The position numbers and the translations under genes are program-made. From Pseudomonadota bacterium (GTDB taxonomy: Bacteria > Pseudomonadota > Gammaproteobacteria > Burkholderiales > Thiobacillaceae), in NCBI GenBank assembly GCA_021821425.1, contig JAKACL010000007.1:1-25649 (forward strand): a DNA stretch of 25,649 nt, written 5' to 3'. The notes under the pieces are model-generated. The model did not search any database. It was not told the DNA's origin and saw only the letters and a list, made by a program, of their open reading frames with translations. This document shows positions 1-8,658 of this stretch, in pieces; positions within the stretch are counted from its first letter, which is position 1; every line of letters begins with the position of its first letter.

Positions 1-45
1 CCGCAGCCCTTTGAACTGGGGAGCCCCCACGCATTCTTGTCGCCG

Positions 46-81
46 GGTTCGTCGAGCATCATGTTCGACGTTCGACGAGCC
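46..81 (-). terminator. Possible weak terminator downstream of sulP
   Basis: Just past the sulP stop codon, GGTTCGTCGA (46-55) and TCGACGAGCC (72-81) can pair over 10 bp with one G-T wobble around a 16-nt loop. A smaller stem, TGGGG/CCCCA, lies at 17-29. No U-tract follows either stem on the minus strand, so an intrinsic terminator is only suggested. The position after the last gene of the operon is the main support. Confidence 0.3.
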
Positions 82-89
82 ATGCCCAT

Positions 90-1835
90 TCAGGACTTCG
101 ACGGCGCCGGCTCGGCTTCTGGCGCCGGCCCCTGATTCAGCTTGAGTTCCCGATTGAGATATTCAAGCGCTTCACGATCGCTCGGAAAGATATGTTCCTT
201 GCCGATCATCTCGGTCAATCCGGTACTATCGAGCACCGCCTGCACCTGGCGCTTGAAACCGCTGAAATTGATGATGATCCCGTTATCGCGAAAGCGCGTG
301 ACGAGATTCGACAGCATTTCAATTCCCGATGCGTCAATGCAGTTGATGCCACTACTCTTCACCAGCACCTGTTTGAGCTCGGGATTTTCGCGTTCTAGTT
401 TTAGGAGGGCATCCTCGAAGTAGGCCACGCTGACGAAGCGCAAGTCGCCGTCGAACCGCAACGCGCTTAGGTGCGGATGCATGGGCTCCAGAGCGTGACG
501 ACCTATGTCACGCAAGGTCGCGTCATGATACATGCCGAGCAGCGCAATGTTCGGCTTCATCATGCGATAGAGCAGCAGCGCCAGCGAGAGCAAGATGCCG
601 GTCAAGATGCCGTTCTGGATATTGGGGGCGAAGGCAAGTGTGCTAACGAAAGTGAGCGCCGACGCAAGACCATCGTCGCGGCTGGTACGCCATGCCTTGC
701 TGAAGTTCTTGAAGTTCAACAGGCCGAACACGGCCATCATGATGATGGCGGCCAACACCGGCTTGGGCAGGTGATAAAGCAAGGGCGTCAGGAATAGCAG
801 CGTCAGCAGGACGAACAAAGCTGCGATGATTGACGACAGGCCGGTACGCGCATCGCTGGCGAGATTGAGGGCCGAACGCGAGAAGGAACCGCTGACCGGC
901 ATGGTGTTGCTGAACGCGGCTGCCACCTTCGCAAGGCCCTGACCTACCAGTTCACGATTCTGGTCCCATTGACAGCGCGTCTTGATGGCGATGATCTTCG
1001 AACTGGACATGGCCTCCATGAAGCTGATCAGCGCGATGACGAAACCCGCTGGCACGAGAGCGACCGTCGCCTGCCAGTCCATGACCGGCAAGCCTATCGT
1101 TGGCAATCCTTCTGGAATTTCGCCCACCACCTTCCCGCCCATCTCGGCATACCCTACAAGCCAGCTAATGGCGGTCAGGGCAGCGACGGTAATGAGCACG
1201 CCCGGAAGCTTAGGCGCATATTTCTTGAACGCGAATAGGGCCGTGAGAGAGACGATGCCGAAGACGAATGACAGAATGTGCGTTTGCGACGCGCTGCCCA
1301 GCACAGCCCAGACATCAAGGATGAAATGGCCACTTTGCTGTGGCGCTACACCCAGCAACGCGGGCAGTTGCGACAGGCCGATAATCAGCGCAGCGGCATT
1401 GATGAAGCCCATGAGCACAGGGTGCGAGAGGAAATTGAGCAACACGCCCATGCGCATGACGCCAAAGGCGATTTGGAACAAACCCGAGATCAATGCGAGC
1501 AGGACGACATACGCGAAGAACTGATCCGAGCCCTGTGCTGCCAGAGGCGCGACGCTCGCGGCAGTGAGCAGGGATGTCATCGCCACCGGTCCCGTTGAGA
1601 GTTGACGCGATGACCCGAACAGGGCGCCGATGATGGTCGGGATCAGCGCGGCGTACAGGCCGTAATAGGCGGGAACGCCGGCCAGCTGCGCGTATGCGAG
1701 GGACTGCGGAATCGCCACCAGGGATACGGTGACGCCGGCCAGCAGGTCAGCCCTCAGCGTGTCTCGGTCAAAGGAGAGCCGACGCAGCGCGCTGACCGGA
1801 TTGAAATAGGAAAGGACTTCGCTGAAAGATGACAT
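90..1835 (-). CDS. SulP-family anion (probably bicarbonate) transporter with STAS domain
   Basis: This 581-residue inner-membrane transporter belongs to the SulP/SLC26 family. The N-terminal three quarters consist of about 11-12 hydrophobic segments and include the family-typical stretch SLAYAQLAGVPAYYGLYAA. The cytoplasmic C-terminal part (roughly the last 130 residues) is a STAS domain with the conserved IDASGIEML loop. SulP members carry sulfate, bicarbonate or other anions, and the sequence alone does not fix the substrate. Its place at the end of a carboxysome operon, 59 bp after csoS1D, argues for bicarbonate import, because SulP genes recur beside carboxysome and RuBisCO loci in chemoautotrophs. 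No clear ribosome binding site precedes the ATG. The T-rich, TATACA-containing gap upstream could hold a weak promoter. The family call is secure; the bicarbonate role is inference. Confidence 0.9.
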   Translation of the reverse strand: MSSFSEVLSYFNPVSALRRLSFDRDTLRADLLAGVTVSLVAIPQSLAYAQLAGVPAYYGLYAALIPTIIGALFGSSRQLSTGPVAMTSLLTAASVAPLAAQGSDQFFAYVVLLALISGLFQIAFGVMRMGVLLNFLSHPVLMGFINAAALIIGLSQLPALLGVAPQQSGHFILDVWAVLGSASQTHILSFVFGIVSLTALFAFKKYAPKLPGVLITVAALTAISWLVGYAEMGGKVVGEIPEGLPTIGLPVMDWQATVALVPAGFVIALISFMEAMSSSKIIAIKTRCQWDQNRELVGQGLAKVAAAFSNTMPVSGSFSRSALNLASDARTGLSSIIAALFVLLTLLFLTPLLYHLPKPVLAAIIMMAVFGLLNFKNFSKAWRTSRDDGLASALTFVSTLAFAPNIQNGILTGILLSLALLLYRMMKPNIALLGMYHDATLRDIGRHALEPMHPHLSALRFDGDLRFVSVAYFEDALLKLERENPELKQVLVKSSGINCIDASGIEMLSNLVTRFRDNGIIINFSGFKRQVQAVLDSTGLTEMIGKEHIFPSDREALEYLNRELKLNQGPAPEAEPAPSKS

Positions 1836-1894
1836 CGCGGGTTATCGTTCGGCTAACTGAAGGTACTGTATAAAAAATTCATTTCCTAGCGCGC

Positions 1895-2524
1895 TCACGC
1901 CCCGGTCGCGCGCTGGTTGATTTGCTCGATCGCGTGCACGGCCGCGCGCTGGGCCTCTTCGGCCTCGGCCTCGCTGCCCATCATGGTCAGGCGGCCGAAG
2001 TTGCCGAAAGGCTTCACATCGACCAGCGTGACATGGGCTGCCTTCTCCGCCTCGTTGGCGGCATAAACGGCATACCCCGCAGGCTCGACTTCGAGGATGA
2101 ACATGCTCTTGCCCGGCAGGATCATCGAGCCCTTGCGCAACTGGCGGTTGATCAGGGTTGTGTGATCCGGCGTCATGCCGCGGATGATCTCATTCCAGGC
2201 GATGCGGCAGGCCATCCGCGTATCCATGGTGGTGTTGAGCTGGCGCAGGATGATGTTGCTCGCCTCCATCACCTCGCTCTGGTTGCGGTAGTGGATCTCC
2301 ATGGAACCGAAGGAGCGTTCGACCACCTGCTCGCCGAGGTGAACGTTGGTTTCCTTCAGCGCGATGTCGGACAGACGGTGCACCGCCATGCCCGGCGCGA
2401 CTTCGATCCATACGCATGCGTCGCCCGGGACCGGCAGAAAGCCCTGCGAGGACGTGGCGAGATACGACGCCAGCTGCGGCTGCAACGAGTCGATGAAAAC
2501 GAAGGTGCGTAGCGTGATATCCAT
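1895..2524 (-). CDS. csoS1D: CsoS1D, tandem-BMC (BMC-T) gated shell protein
   Basis: This 209-residue protein holds two successive bacterial-microcompartment folds, at about residues 5-100 and 112-205. That makes it a trimer-forming pseudohexamer of the carboxysome shell. E69-R70 in the segment [15 protein letters not shown] matches the Glu-Arg pair that opens and closes the large central pore in structurally studied CsoS1D proteins. Such pores are thought to pass RuBP and 3-phosphoglycerate. It begins 4 nt after the cbbO stop codon without an obvious Shine-Dalgarno, which suggests translational coupling. In chemoautotrophs csoS1D typically sits apart from the main csoS1 genes, as here. I assign it by tandem-domain layout, the ER pair and context. 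Confidence 0.85.
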   Translation of the reverse strand: MDITLRTFVFIDSLQPQLASYLATSSQGFLPVPGDACVWIEVAPGMAVHRLSDIALKETNVHLGEQVVERSFGSMEIHYRNQSEVMEASNIILRQLNTTMDTRMACRIAWNEIIRGMTPDHTTLINRQLRKGSMILPGKSMFILEVEPAGYAVYAANEAEKAAHVTLVDVKPFGNFGRLTMMGSEAEAEEAQRAAVHAIEQINQRATGA

Positions 2525-2528
2525 GCAG

Positions 2529-4883
2529 TTATCGGGTCAGGCCCATGTAGAGCATCGGCAGCTTTTCGGGCAGACGCTCGACCTGGTCGAGAACGGTGAA
2601 ATTCGTGGCGCCGAAGATGCGGGACACATACTGGTCGGCGTGCGGGTCGAGTGACAGCGCATAGGTGGTGATGCCCTCGCGCTGCAGTTCCTCGACCGCG
2701 CGCTTGGTGTCGAAGCGCAGGTATTGCGGGTCGCGCACGTCGTTGTCGGCCGGTTCGCCGTCGGTGATGACGAACAGAACCTTCTTGCTTTTCGGCTGCA
2801 ATTTGAGTTGCGCGCCGGCATGGCGCAGCGCCGCGCCCATGCGGGTGGAATACGAGCCCTTCAGTCCGGCGAGGCGTGCCTTCACCAGATCGTTGTAGGG
2901 CTTGTCGAAGTCCTTGAAACGGTAGTAGTGGACGTCGTGACGGCCATCCGAGCAAAATCCGTGCAGCGCGAACGGATCGCCGATGCGATCGAGCGCATCG
3001 GCAAGCAACACGGTCGCCGAACGCGTCAGGTCCATGATGCTGTAGTCCTGGCCACGCACCTTGTCGTTGGACGACTCCGACATGTCGAGCAGCACCATCA
3101 CCGCAAGATCGCGCACGTTGCGCTTGTAGCGCATCATGATGCGGGTATCGGGCTGGATGCCCATGCGGATGTCGATCATGGCGCTGACCGCGGCGTTGAT
3201 GTCGAGCTCGTCTCCGTCTTCCTGACGGCGAATGCGCTGCATGGCCTGCGGGATCATCGACTCGATCAGATATTTCAGGCGCGAGATCACCGGCTTGTTG
3301 TCGGCGATGATCTTCTCGATCACCTCCAGCTCGCCCAGCGGCGGATGACGCTCCAGCACGGTGGCCCAGCTCGGCCGCTCAAGCTGGATCTGGTAATCCC
3401 ATTCGGGATAATGGTAGGGCTCCGAGATCGGAGGGCGACCTTCGAGTTCGTTGATCGTCACGCCCTCCTGGTCGAGATAGAACGGCGTTTCCAGGACCCA
3501 GATTTCTTCCGCGTCGTCGCCTGCGTATTCGTTGTTGACCTCGTTGACCATCTCCATCAGCGAGACTTTCTTGCGCACCTGATTGCCCCCCCAGGTCGCT
3601 TCCAGCGCCTCGGCTTCGTCGTATTCCTCCGACTCCCACACCGTGCGGTTGTCGTCGCGATAGATCGCGCGCAAGCCATCGGTACGCACGTTGAACTCCG
3701 GCAACGGGTACTGGGCCAGTGCATGGGCAAGTTCGACGCCGATATTCCAGCTGATCTGATTGGACGATAGATCGGTCTCCGCGCGGAACAGTCGCACCCC
3801 TTCCTGCACCCACGGATGCGGGTCTTTCGAATCCAGGTCAAGCAACGCACGCGCCAGACGGTTCAACAGATCGCCCACTGACTGCGGTTCGCTGGTGTCC
3901 GGCGGCGGATGCAATGCCAGCCACGACGCACGCATGTTGGGAAAGTCCCGGCACGCGAGTTCTTCCACGCGAGCGTCTTCGATGGCCTCGATAATCGCCA
4001 TCTGCGTGGTGTTGAGCATCTGCATCGACAGCGGCGCGCCGGTGTGCACCAGGTGCGCCGCACAATGGTTGGCCGCGGCCCGGTAAATTTCGAGGCCTGA
4101 CACCCGGGCCTCGTCGGGCGTATCGTCGCCAAACGGCTTGTAGTCGTCGAAAGCGTCGGCGATATAAATGACGAAGCGCTCGATGTAAGGCTTCAGGCCT
4201 TCACGGGCTTCATAGTCGCCCGAGGTCGGGCGCAGAAAGAAATCCCGGCCCCACATGGCGCGCAGATAGATGTTCAGGCGACGCTGAACGTCGACGAACA
4301 GCGTGCCTTTGCGCTGCTGCTGAAGCACACCCATCGAATCGGGCGTGGCGAGAGAGAAGTAGCCGACCTGTCCGTCAAAATCCGTCTTGTATGCCTGCGC
4401 GCCCCACTGTACCCAGCGACGCAGGCCACCCAGCGTCAATTGCGACAGCAGGCGCTCCAGGTTTTCCAGCATCGGGCGGAGCCCGCGCGGCGCTTGCGCC
4501 AGCACGATTTCGAGCACGTTGAGATAGGCGCGAAACAGGTTTTCGTCGCCAAGTCGCTGGGCGGCGAGCGGCGCGGTGGCCACGATCAGCGTCAGCACCT
4601 GGCCCGAGGTTTTCGACGCCATGGCCATCAGGAAATTGACGATATCGGGCAGCACGTCCTCGCCAATGGCGCGACTGACTTCCGGCATTTCCTGAATGTA
4701 GGTGACGACGATTTCCTCGCCGCGACCCAGATTATGAAGTGCGACCGCACCTTTCAGATAGTTATCCAGCCCGCGTGACGAAAACATCCGCGCCGCCTCG
4801 TTCCACGAGGCGCGCAAAACGTCCTGCGCGTCCGTCGGCAGGTCATCGAGAACCTGCTGGTACTCTTCGAGATGGATGGCCAT
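2529..4883 (-). CDS. cbbO: CbbO, VWA-domain adaptor of the CbbQO RuBisCO activase
   Basis: At 784 residues this matches the usual CbbO length. The long helical N-terminal part is followed by a C-terminal von Willebrand A domain. Its metal-ion-dependent adhesion site is visible as LLDMSESSN (D600, S602, S604), with a later [12 protein letters not shown] segment supplying further metal contacts. In the family, one CbbO sits on a CbbQ hexamer and docks on RuBisCO, so that ATP-driven remodelling frees inhibited active sites. It follows cbbQ after a 77-bp gap filled by a palindromic repeat that runs up to the start codon. No Shine-Dalgarno is evident there, so translation may depend on that structure. 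The ATG start gives the N-terminus expected for the family ([10 protein letters not shown]). Confidence 0.93.
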   Translation of the reverse strand: MAIHLEEYQQVLDDLPTDAQDVLRASWNEAARMFSSRGLDNYLKGAVALHNLGRGEEIVVTYIQEMPEVSRAIGEDVLPDIVNFLMAMASKTSGQVLTLIVATAPLAAQRLGDENLFRAYLNVLEIVLAQAPRGLRPMLENLERLLSQLTLGGLRRWVQWGAQAYKTDFDGQVGYFSLATPDSMGVLQQQRKGTLFVDVQRRLNIYLRAMWGRDFFLRPTSGDYEAREGLKPYIERFVIYIADAFDDYKPFGDDTPDEARVSGLEIYRAAANHCAAHLVHTGAPLSMQMLNTTQMAIIEAIEDARVEELACRDFPNMRASWLALHPPPDTSEPQSVGDLLNRLARALLDLDSKDPHPWVQEGVRLFRAETDLSSNQISWNIGVELAHALAQYPLPEFNVRTDGLRAIYRDDNRTVWESEEYDEAEALEATWGGNQVRKKVSLMEMVNEVNNEYAGDDAEEIWVLETPFYLDQEGVTINELEGRPPISEPYHYPEWDYQIQLERPSWATVLERHPPLGELEVIEKIIADNKPVISRLKYLIESMIPQAMQRIRRQEDGDELDINAAVSAMIDIRMGIQPDTRIMMRYKRNVRDLAVMVLLDMSESSNDKVRGQDYSIMDLTRSATVLLADALDRIGDPFALHGFCSDGRHDVHYYRFKDFDKPYNDLVKARLAGLKGSYSTRMGAALRHAGAQLKLQPKSKKVLFVITDGEPADNDVRDPQYLRFDTKRAVEELQREGITTYALSLDPHADQYVSRIFGATNFTVLDQVERLPEKLPMLYMGLTR

Positions 4884-4885
4884 GG

Positions 4886-4960
4886 TCAGGGATTGGGGAT
4901 CAGGAATCAGGAATCAGGGGGCGTGCGTCTCCCCGAATCCTGAATCCTGGCCCCTGAATC
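4886..4960 (-). repeat. Imperfect palindromic intergenic repeat, copy 1 (cbbQ-cbbO gap)
   Basis: The gap between cbbQ and cbbO is filled by repeated GGAATCAG/GGATTCAG units arranged as two opposing arms around a short loop (about 4922-4930). The innermost pairing is GGGG with CCCC. On the minus strand the order is GATTCAGG units, a loop containing GCACG, then CCTGATTCCTGATTCC and CTGATCCCC. The same order of motifs recurs at 13951-14041. It may act as an RNA stem between two cistrons or be a dispersed genomic repeat. Confidence 0.7.
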
Positions 4961-5872
4961 TTAAAAATACGTTGTGACGGCGGAATCGAGTGCGTCGCGC
5001 ATGTCCGGGTCGTCCGTAATCGGGCGCACCAGTGCGACGCGACAGGCCGCCAGCGGCGCGACGCCTTGGGCGATCAACGAGCCTGCATAAATCAGCATGC
5101 GCGTCGACAAACCTTCGTCGAGGCCATGGCCCTTGAGGTTGCGCGCGCGCTCCCCGATGTGGACCAGATTTTTGGCCACATCGATCGACACGCCCGATTC
5201 GTGGGCCACGATCTCGGCCTCGACTTCGTGCTCGGGGTAATTGAAATCCAGGCCACCGAAGCGCTGTTTGGTCGACTGCTTCAGGTCCTTCATCAGCGAT
5301 TGATAGCCGGGGTTGTACGAGATCACGATCTGGAAATCGGGGTGCGCTTCGATCAGCTCGCCCTTCTTTTCAAGCGGCAGCTGACGGCGCGCGTCGGTCA
5401 GCGGGTGGATCACCACGGTGGTGTCCTGGCGCGCCTCGACCACTTCGTCAAGGTAGCAAATCGCGCCGTGACGCGCAGCCACAGCCAGCGGACCATCCTG
5501 CCAGCGGGTGCCGTTGGCATCCAGCAGGTAGCGGCCGACCAGATCGGACGCGGTCATGTCCTCGTTACATGCGACGGTGATCAGCGGCTTTTTCAGTTTC
5601 CATGCCATGTATTCGACGAAGCGGGTTTTGCCGCAACCGGTCGGGCCTTTCAGCATCATCGGCATGCGCACCGAATAGGCGGCCTCATACAGTTCGACTT
5701 CGTCGGCGACCGTACGATAGTAGGGCTCCTCGCGCACCATGTACTGGTCGAGGAGATCGGACGCGGACGCGGTCGAAGCCGGACGCGTCATGGCCTCCTG
5801 CTGGGATTGGGCAACGCGTGCCATGGCTTCCTGGCGAGGCGAGTAGGTGCGGAAAAAAGGGTCATTACGCAT
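4961..5872 (-). CDS. cbbQ: CbbQ, MoxR-type AAA+ ATPase of the RuBisCO activase
   Basis: This 303-residue MoxR-group AAA+ ATPase is the motor of the CbbQO RuBisCO activase. Walker A is GPTGCGKT (76-83), Walker B is AICYLDE (137-143) and a sensor-type Asn lies in ISYNPGY (about 187). The segment [25 protein letters not shown] just before Walker A is characteristic of CbbQ. The start used gives about 45 residues ahead of that conserved block, longer than most CbbQ proteins of about 270. An AGGT sits about 9 nt before this ATG, while the internal Met45 (VREEPYY block) has no good ribosome binding site, so I keep the long form. Placement between mcdB and cbbO fits the carboxysome-associated Q1O1 type. 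Confidence 0.93.
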   Translation of the reverse strand: MRNDPFFRTYSPRQEAMARVAQSQQEAMTRPASTASASDLLDQYMVREEPYYRTVADEVELYEAAYSVRMPMMLKGPTGCGKTRFVEYMAWKLKKPLITVACNEDMTASDLVGRYLLDANGTRWQDGPLAVAARHGAICYLDEVVEARQDTTVVIHPLTDARRQLPLEKKGELIEAHPDFQIVISYNPGYQSLMKDLKQSTKQRFGGLDFNYPEHEVEAEIVAHESGVSIDVAKNLVHIGERARNLKGHGLDEGLSTRMLIYAGSLIAQGVAPLAACRVALVRPITDDPDMRDALDSAVTTYF

Positions 5873-5896
5873 GACGGATTACCTGCAAAGATGGAC

Positions 5897-6232
5897 TCAG
5901 TCCGGCCACACACGGTCAGGAAACAAGGCATTGCCGCTGTTCGGAACGCCGGCGCCGACCGAAACCTGCTCGCGAGAGGCATTGCCGCTCGATCGGGTGA
6001 CCTTCGGTTTGGACGGGGTCGACGTCGTTTCGACCTTGCTCGTGCTGGGCGCGGGCTTGCTTGAGGCCGGCTTGGCAGCGGCTTTCCGCGGCGCACGCTT
6101 TTTCGGCGCAGCCTTCGTTGCGGGTGCGGACTTCGCAGCAGCGGGTTTTGCGGCAGCCGACTTGACGGCGGGCGTTTGCGCGGCCTTGGCTTGACGTACG
6201 CTGGCGGACAGTTTGTCTTTCAAGTTTGTCAT
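5897..6232 (-). CDS. mcdB: McdB-like carboxysome positioning adaptor
   Basis: This 111-residue, low-complexity protein is dominated by Ala, Lys, Pro and Ser (repeats such as AAAKPAAAKSAPA) and lacks a recognisable fold. It ends in NALFPDRVWPD. Alpha-carboxysome McdB proteins are small, mostly disordered and end with an invariant Trp near the C-terminus, and W109 fits. McdB links carboxysomes to the ParA-like ATPase McdA so that they spread over the nucleoid. The start codon overlaps the mcdA stop (ATGA, 6229-6232), implying coupled translation. Homology cannot be shown by alignment in so disordered a protein. The call rests on position after mcdA, composition and the terminal Trp. Confidence 0.8.
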   Translation of the reverse strand: MTNLKDKLSASVRQAKAAQTPAVKSAAAKPAAAKSAPATKAAPKKRAPRKAAAKPASSKPAPSTSKVETTSTPSKPKVTRSSGNASREQVSVGAGVPNSGNALFPDRVWPD

Positions 6233-6864
6233 GATGCGATCACCTCATTAATGATGGCTTCGATCTCAGCTGCCGCCGGTGCACCCCGGCTCCCAAGCTG
6301 ATACACCGACACGCCTTCGAGTGCGGCACTGCGATAAATGGCGCGGCGGCGTATGCCGGTGTCGAGCACCGGAATGCCAAATTCTGCGATGGCATCATGC
6401 ATCGCCGCGGATAAGGCGCTTTTGGGCTCAAGCTGATTCAATACCAGATAGGCCTTAAGACGCTTGTTGGTTTTCTTCGCTTCCTCGATCTCCTGCGGCA
6501 AACGCAGACTGGCCCACAGATCGATCGGTGAAGGCAACACCGGAATCAGCGCCACATCGCAGGCACGCAAGGCTTGCAACGAGGCATGGCTTTCCAGCGA
6601 CGGCGGACAGTCGAGCACCAGATGCCGGTAGGCCTTGTAGTTCTGATGCAGACTCTTGGCGTCCCACTTGCCATTGATCTGCTTCACTGTAGCCGGAAAC
6701 GGCGCACTTCCCAGGCTGGCCCACTGACGCGAAGACGCCTGCGGATCCAGGTCCAGCACCAGCGTGTCATCGCGCTGGGCCAGTCCGGCCGCCAGGTTCA
6801 TCGAGAGCGTGGTCTTGCCCGCGCCGCCCTTCTGGTTGATGACAGCAATGATGTGGGTTGCCAT
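6229..6864 (-). CDS. mcdA: McdA, ParA-type ATPase for carboxysome distribution
   Basis: This 211-residue member of the ParA/MinD family begins MATHIIAVINQKGGAGKTT. It carries a deviant Walker A motif (residues 12-19) with the signature Lys12 and catalytic Lys17. Switch-type segments LDLDPQASS and LVLDCPPSLE follow. In alpha-carboxysome operons this ATPase binds the nucleoid and is displaced by McdB on carboxysomes, which keeps them spaced and inherited by both daughters. The gene starts 2 nt past the acRAF stop and overlaps mcdB by 4 nt. The position deep inside the cso operon rules out ordinary plasmid or chromosome ParA. Confidence 0.92.
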   Translation of the reverse strand: MATHIIAVINQKGGAGKTTLSMNLAAGLAQRDDTLVLDLDPQASSRQWASLGSAPFPATVKQINGKWDAKSLHQNYKAYRHLVLDCPPSLESHASLQALRACDVALIPVLPSPIDLWASLRLPQEIEEAKKTNKRLKAYLVLNQLEPKSALSAAMHDAIAEFGIPVLDTGIRRRAIYRSAALEGVSVYQLGSRGAPAAAEIEAIINEVIAS

Positions 6865-6866
6865 GC

Positions 6867-7148
6867 TCAGCCTTCCGGTTGCAGATACAGTGCATTGATC
6901 TTTTCGGCGAGGTCGAGTTCGGTCGCGCCCAACTCACCTTTTTCACCCGCCTCCAATGTGATATTCACATAGGTGCTGGCGAAATTGATGTTCTGCGGAT
7001 GCTGCCCGGTTTTCTCGGACAGCGCCGCGAGCGCGTCGAGGAACGCGCGCGTCGCACCATAACCGTCGAAGACAAACCGCCGCGACAGGGTAGGCGGTTT
7101 GCCACGCGCCTCCCAGCCTTGCGGCACCTCAGCCATGATGTTGTCCAT
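6867..7148 (-). CDS. acRAF, pterin-dehydratase-like RuBisCO assembly factor
   Basis: This 93-residue protein belongs to the pterin-4a-carbinolamine dehydratase-like family that sits in cso operons, where it acts as a RuBisCO assembly chaperone rather than an enzyme. The fold signature LSEKTGQHPQNINFASTYVNITL (about 43-65) aligns with the dehydratase active-site block. Only H50-P51 of the usual paired histidines remain, consistent with lost catalysis. The first ATG overlaps the end of the bacterioferritin-like gene by 20 nt. Met5 at 7136 (MAEVPQGW) would shorten the overlap and is an equally possible start, since neither has a strong Shine-Dalgarno. Confidence 0.85.
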   Translation of the reverse strand: MDNIMAEVPQGWEARGKPPTLSRRFVFDGYGATRAFLDALAALSEKTGQHPQNINFASTYVNITLEAGEKGELGATELDLAEKINALYLQPEG

Positions 7149-7563
7149 GGCTCATGCCGTCGAGTTCCTGTACATGCGCAATCTCCTCCGCAAGGATCCC
7201 TTTGAGCAAAGCGGCACAGTCTGCATCGCGCATCCGCTCCGCATGCGTTACCGCCTGCTCGTAGAGCCGGACAGCGTCCACCTCGAGCACCCGATCGCCC
7301 GCCAACATCTCCTCGACGGTACGGCCAAGTCGCGCCGGGGGCAAATTGCCCGCCGACGGCGCAATGCCGAGGACGATCAGTCGCTCCATCAAGCGTTCTG
7401 CGTGCTGCAACTCCTCAACGGCTTCGCGGCGCAACTGGGACGAGAGCGCGTAGTCGCCCCACAGGCGCGCCAGCACGCTTTGCGCGAGATATTGCTGGAC
7501 CGCGGCCATCTCATGCGTCAGCGCACGCGACAGCCAGCCCAAAGTGCGAGGATCCACGCTCAT
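7129..7563 (-). CDS. Bacterioferritin-like diiron protein of the cso operon
   Basis: This 144-residue four-helix-bundle protein keeps all six diiron ligands of bacterioferritin at the same numbers as Escherichia coli Bfr: E18, E51, H54, E94, E127 and H130, plus Tyr25. The haem-ligating Met52 of Bfr is replaced by Leu (sequence EELQH), and the C-terminus is somewhat shorter than the usual 158 residues, ending HGQHHG. It should therefore bind two irons but not haem in the Bfr manner. Genes of this kind are common in alpha-carboxysome operons, yet their role is not settled; iron storage, redox protection or oxygen removal are possibilities. It starts 12 nt after csoS1B with a weak ribosome binding site. 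Confidence 0.85.
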   Translation of the reverse strand: MSVDPRTLGWLSRALTHEMAAVQQYLAQSVLARLWGDYALSSQLRREAVEELQHAERLMERLIVLGIAPSAGNLPPARLGRTVEEMLAGDRVLEVDAVRLYEQAVTHAERMRDADCAALLKGILAEEIAHVQELDGMSHGQHHG

Positions 7564-7575
7564 CCGTCGAAGCGA

Positions 7576-7914
7576 TCAGCTGCGGGTCGAGGTGATTTCA
7601 CCGTCGCGACCGCCACCGGCTGCGTCAGGCGCGGTCGGCAGGATGCCTTCGACTTCGCTGTGCACGCGAGCAATGATGTGGGCGGCCACCAGGCCATCGC
7701 CCACGCGCTCGCAGGCATCGGCCCCAGCGCGAACGGCAGCGTTTACCGCACCGGTCTCGCCGCGCACCAGCACGGTCACATAACCCCCACCCACAAACTG
7801 ACGACCCACCAGACGGACTTCCGCCGCCTTGGTCATTGCATCCGCCGCCTCAATCGCGGGGACCAGACCGCGGGTTTCAATCATGCCAAGGGCAACACCG
7901 CTCACGTTAGCCAT
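7576..7914 (-). CDS. csoS1B: CsoS1B, BMC-H shell hexamer with C-terminal extension
   Basis: This 112-residue single-BMC-domain shell protein is the last of three near-identical paralogues. Residues 1-98 match CsoS1A except at positions 3, 5, 7 and 36, all conservative. A tail [14 protein letters not shown] follows, which is the length difference that distinguishes CsoS1B in Halothiobacillus. The pore-lining FVGGGY loop is intact. Hexamers tile the facets of the carboxysome, and the positively charged pore admits anions such as bicarbonate. GGAG lies 7 nt before the ATG. The S1B/S1A/S1C labels follow gene order and tail length. Confidence 0.93.
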   Translation of the reverse strand: MANVSGVALGMIETRGLVPAIEAADAMTKAAEVRLVGRQFVGGGYVTVLVRGETGAVNAAVRAGADACERVGDGLVAAHIIARVHSEVEGILPTAPDAAGGGRDGEITSTRS

Positions 7915-7967
7915 GAGAATTCTCCAATACTTTTATTGCTGAACAAGACGCCCGGCCTGCCAAAAAC

Positions 7968-8264
7968 TCAGGCGTCGGGCGCGGTCGGCAGAATGCCTTC
8001 CACTTCGCTGTGAACGCGGGCGATGATGTGGGCAGCCACCAGGCCATCACCCACGCGCTCGCATGCATCGGCACCTGCGCGAACGGCCGCGTTTACCGCA
8101 CCGGTCTCGCCGCGCACCAGCACGGTCACATAACCACCACCCACGAACTGACGACCGATCAGGCGCACTTCTGCGGCCTTGGTCATGGCGTCAGCCGCTT
8201 CAATCGCGGGAACCAGACCACGGGTTTCAATCATGCCAAGAGCAATACCAGTCACGCTAGCCAT
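7968..8264 (-). CDS. csoS1A: CsoS1A, major BMC-H shell hexamer
   Basis: This 98-residue BMC-H protein ([16 protein letters not shown]...) differs from CsoS1C only at residues 3-5 and the last two positions. The FVGGGY pore loop and the [11 protein letters not shown] helix are those of the major alpha-carboxysome shell protein. Six subunits form a flat tile and many tiles form a facet. AGGAG sits 8 nt before the ATG. The high DNA identity to its neighbours makes this stretch a direct repeat of about 300 bp. Confidence 0.94.
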   Translation of the reverse strand: MASVTGIALGMIETRGLVPAIEAADAMTKAAEVRLIGRQFVGGGYVTVLVRGETGAVNAAVRAGADACERVGDGLVAAHIIARVHSEVEGILPTAPDA

Positions 8265-8307
8265 TCCATATCTCCTAAATTTAACGCTTGCTACGAATTA
8301 ACTACGA

Positions 8308-8604
8308 TCAGTTGCCCGGCGCGGTCGGCAGAATACCTTCCACTTCGCTGTGCACGCGCGCGATGATGTGGGCAGCCACCAGGCCATCGCCCACGCGTTC
8401 GCATGCATCGGCACCTGCGCGAACGGCAGCGTTCACCGCGCCGGTCTCGCCGCGCACCAGCACGGTCACGTAACCGCCGCCCACGAACTGACGACCGATC
8501 AGGCGCACTTCTGCGGCCTTGGTCATGGCGTCGGCCGCTTCGATTGCGGGAACCAGACCGCGGGTCTCAATCATGCCCAGTGCAATACCCATACGTTCAG
8601 CCAT
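8308..8604 (-). CDS. csoS1C: CsoS1C, major BMC-H shell hexamer
   Basis: This is the first of three tandem csoS1 genes, 98 residues, with the same BMC-H fold and FVGGGY pore loop as the next two. The start region MAERMGIALG is distinct from its paralogues, which shows that divergence is confined to the termini. It has the strongest ribosome binding site of the set (AAGGAG, 6 nt before ATG). A 102-bp gap containing a hairpin separates it from csoS4B, the largest gap in this part of the operon. That would allow separate, higher expression of the abundant hexamers. Confidence 0.94.
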   Translation of the reverse strand: MAERMGIALGMIETRGLVPAIEAADAMTKAAEVRLIGRQFVGGGYVTVLVRGETGAVNAAVRAGADACERVGDGLVAAHIIARVHSEVEGILPTAPGN

Positions 8605-8658
8605 TTTGTTGCTCCTTTATCACAAAGTTAAAAAATGAAATCCTTACTTCCTAAATTC

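Noticed and set aside
2724..3770. A 348-codon plus-strand frame opposite cbbO
   Set aside because: Entirely inside cbbO on the other strand, His/Val/Arg-rich and without motifs, so a mirror of cbbO codon bias.
7576..8604. The three roughly 300-bp direct repeats as a mobile or phage-like repeat
   Set aside because: Each unit is a complete csoS1 gene with its own ribosome binding site; this is ordinary tandem paralogy of shell proteins.
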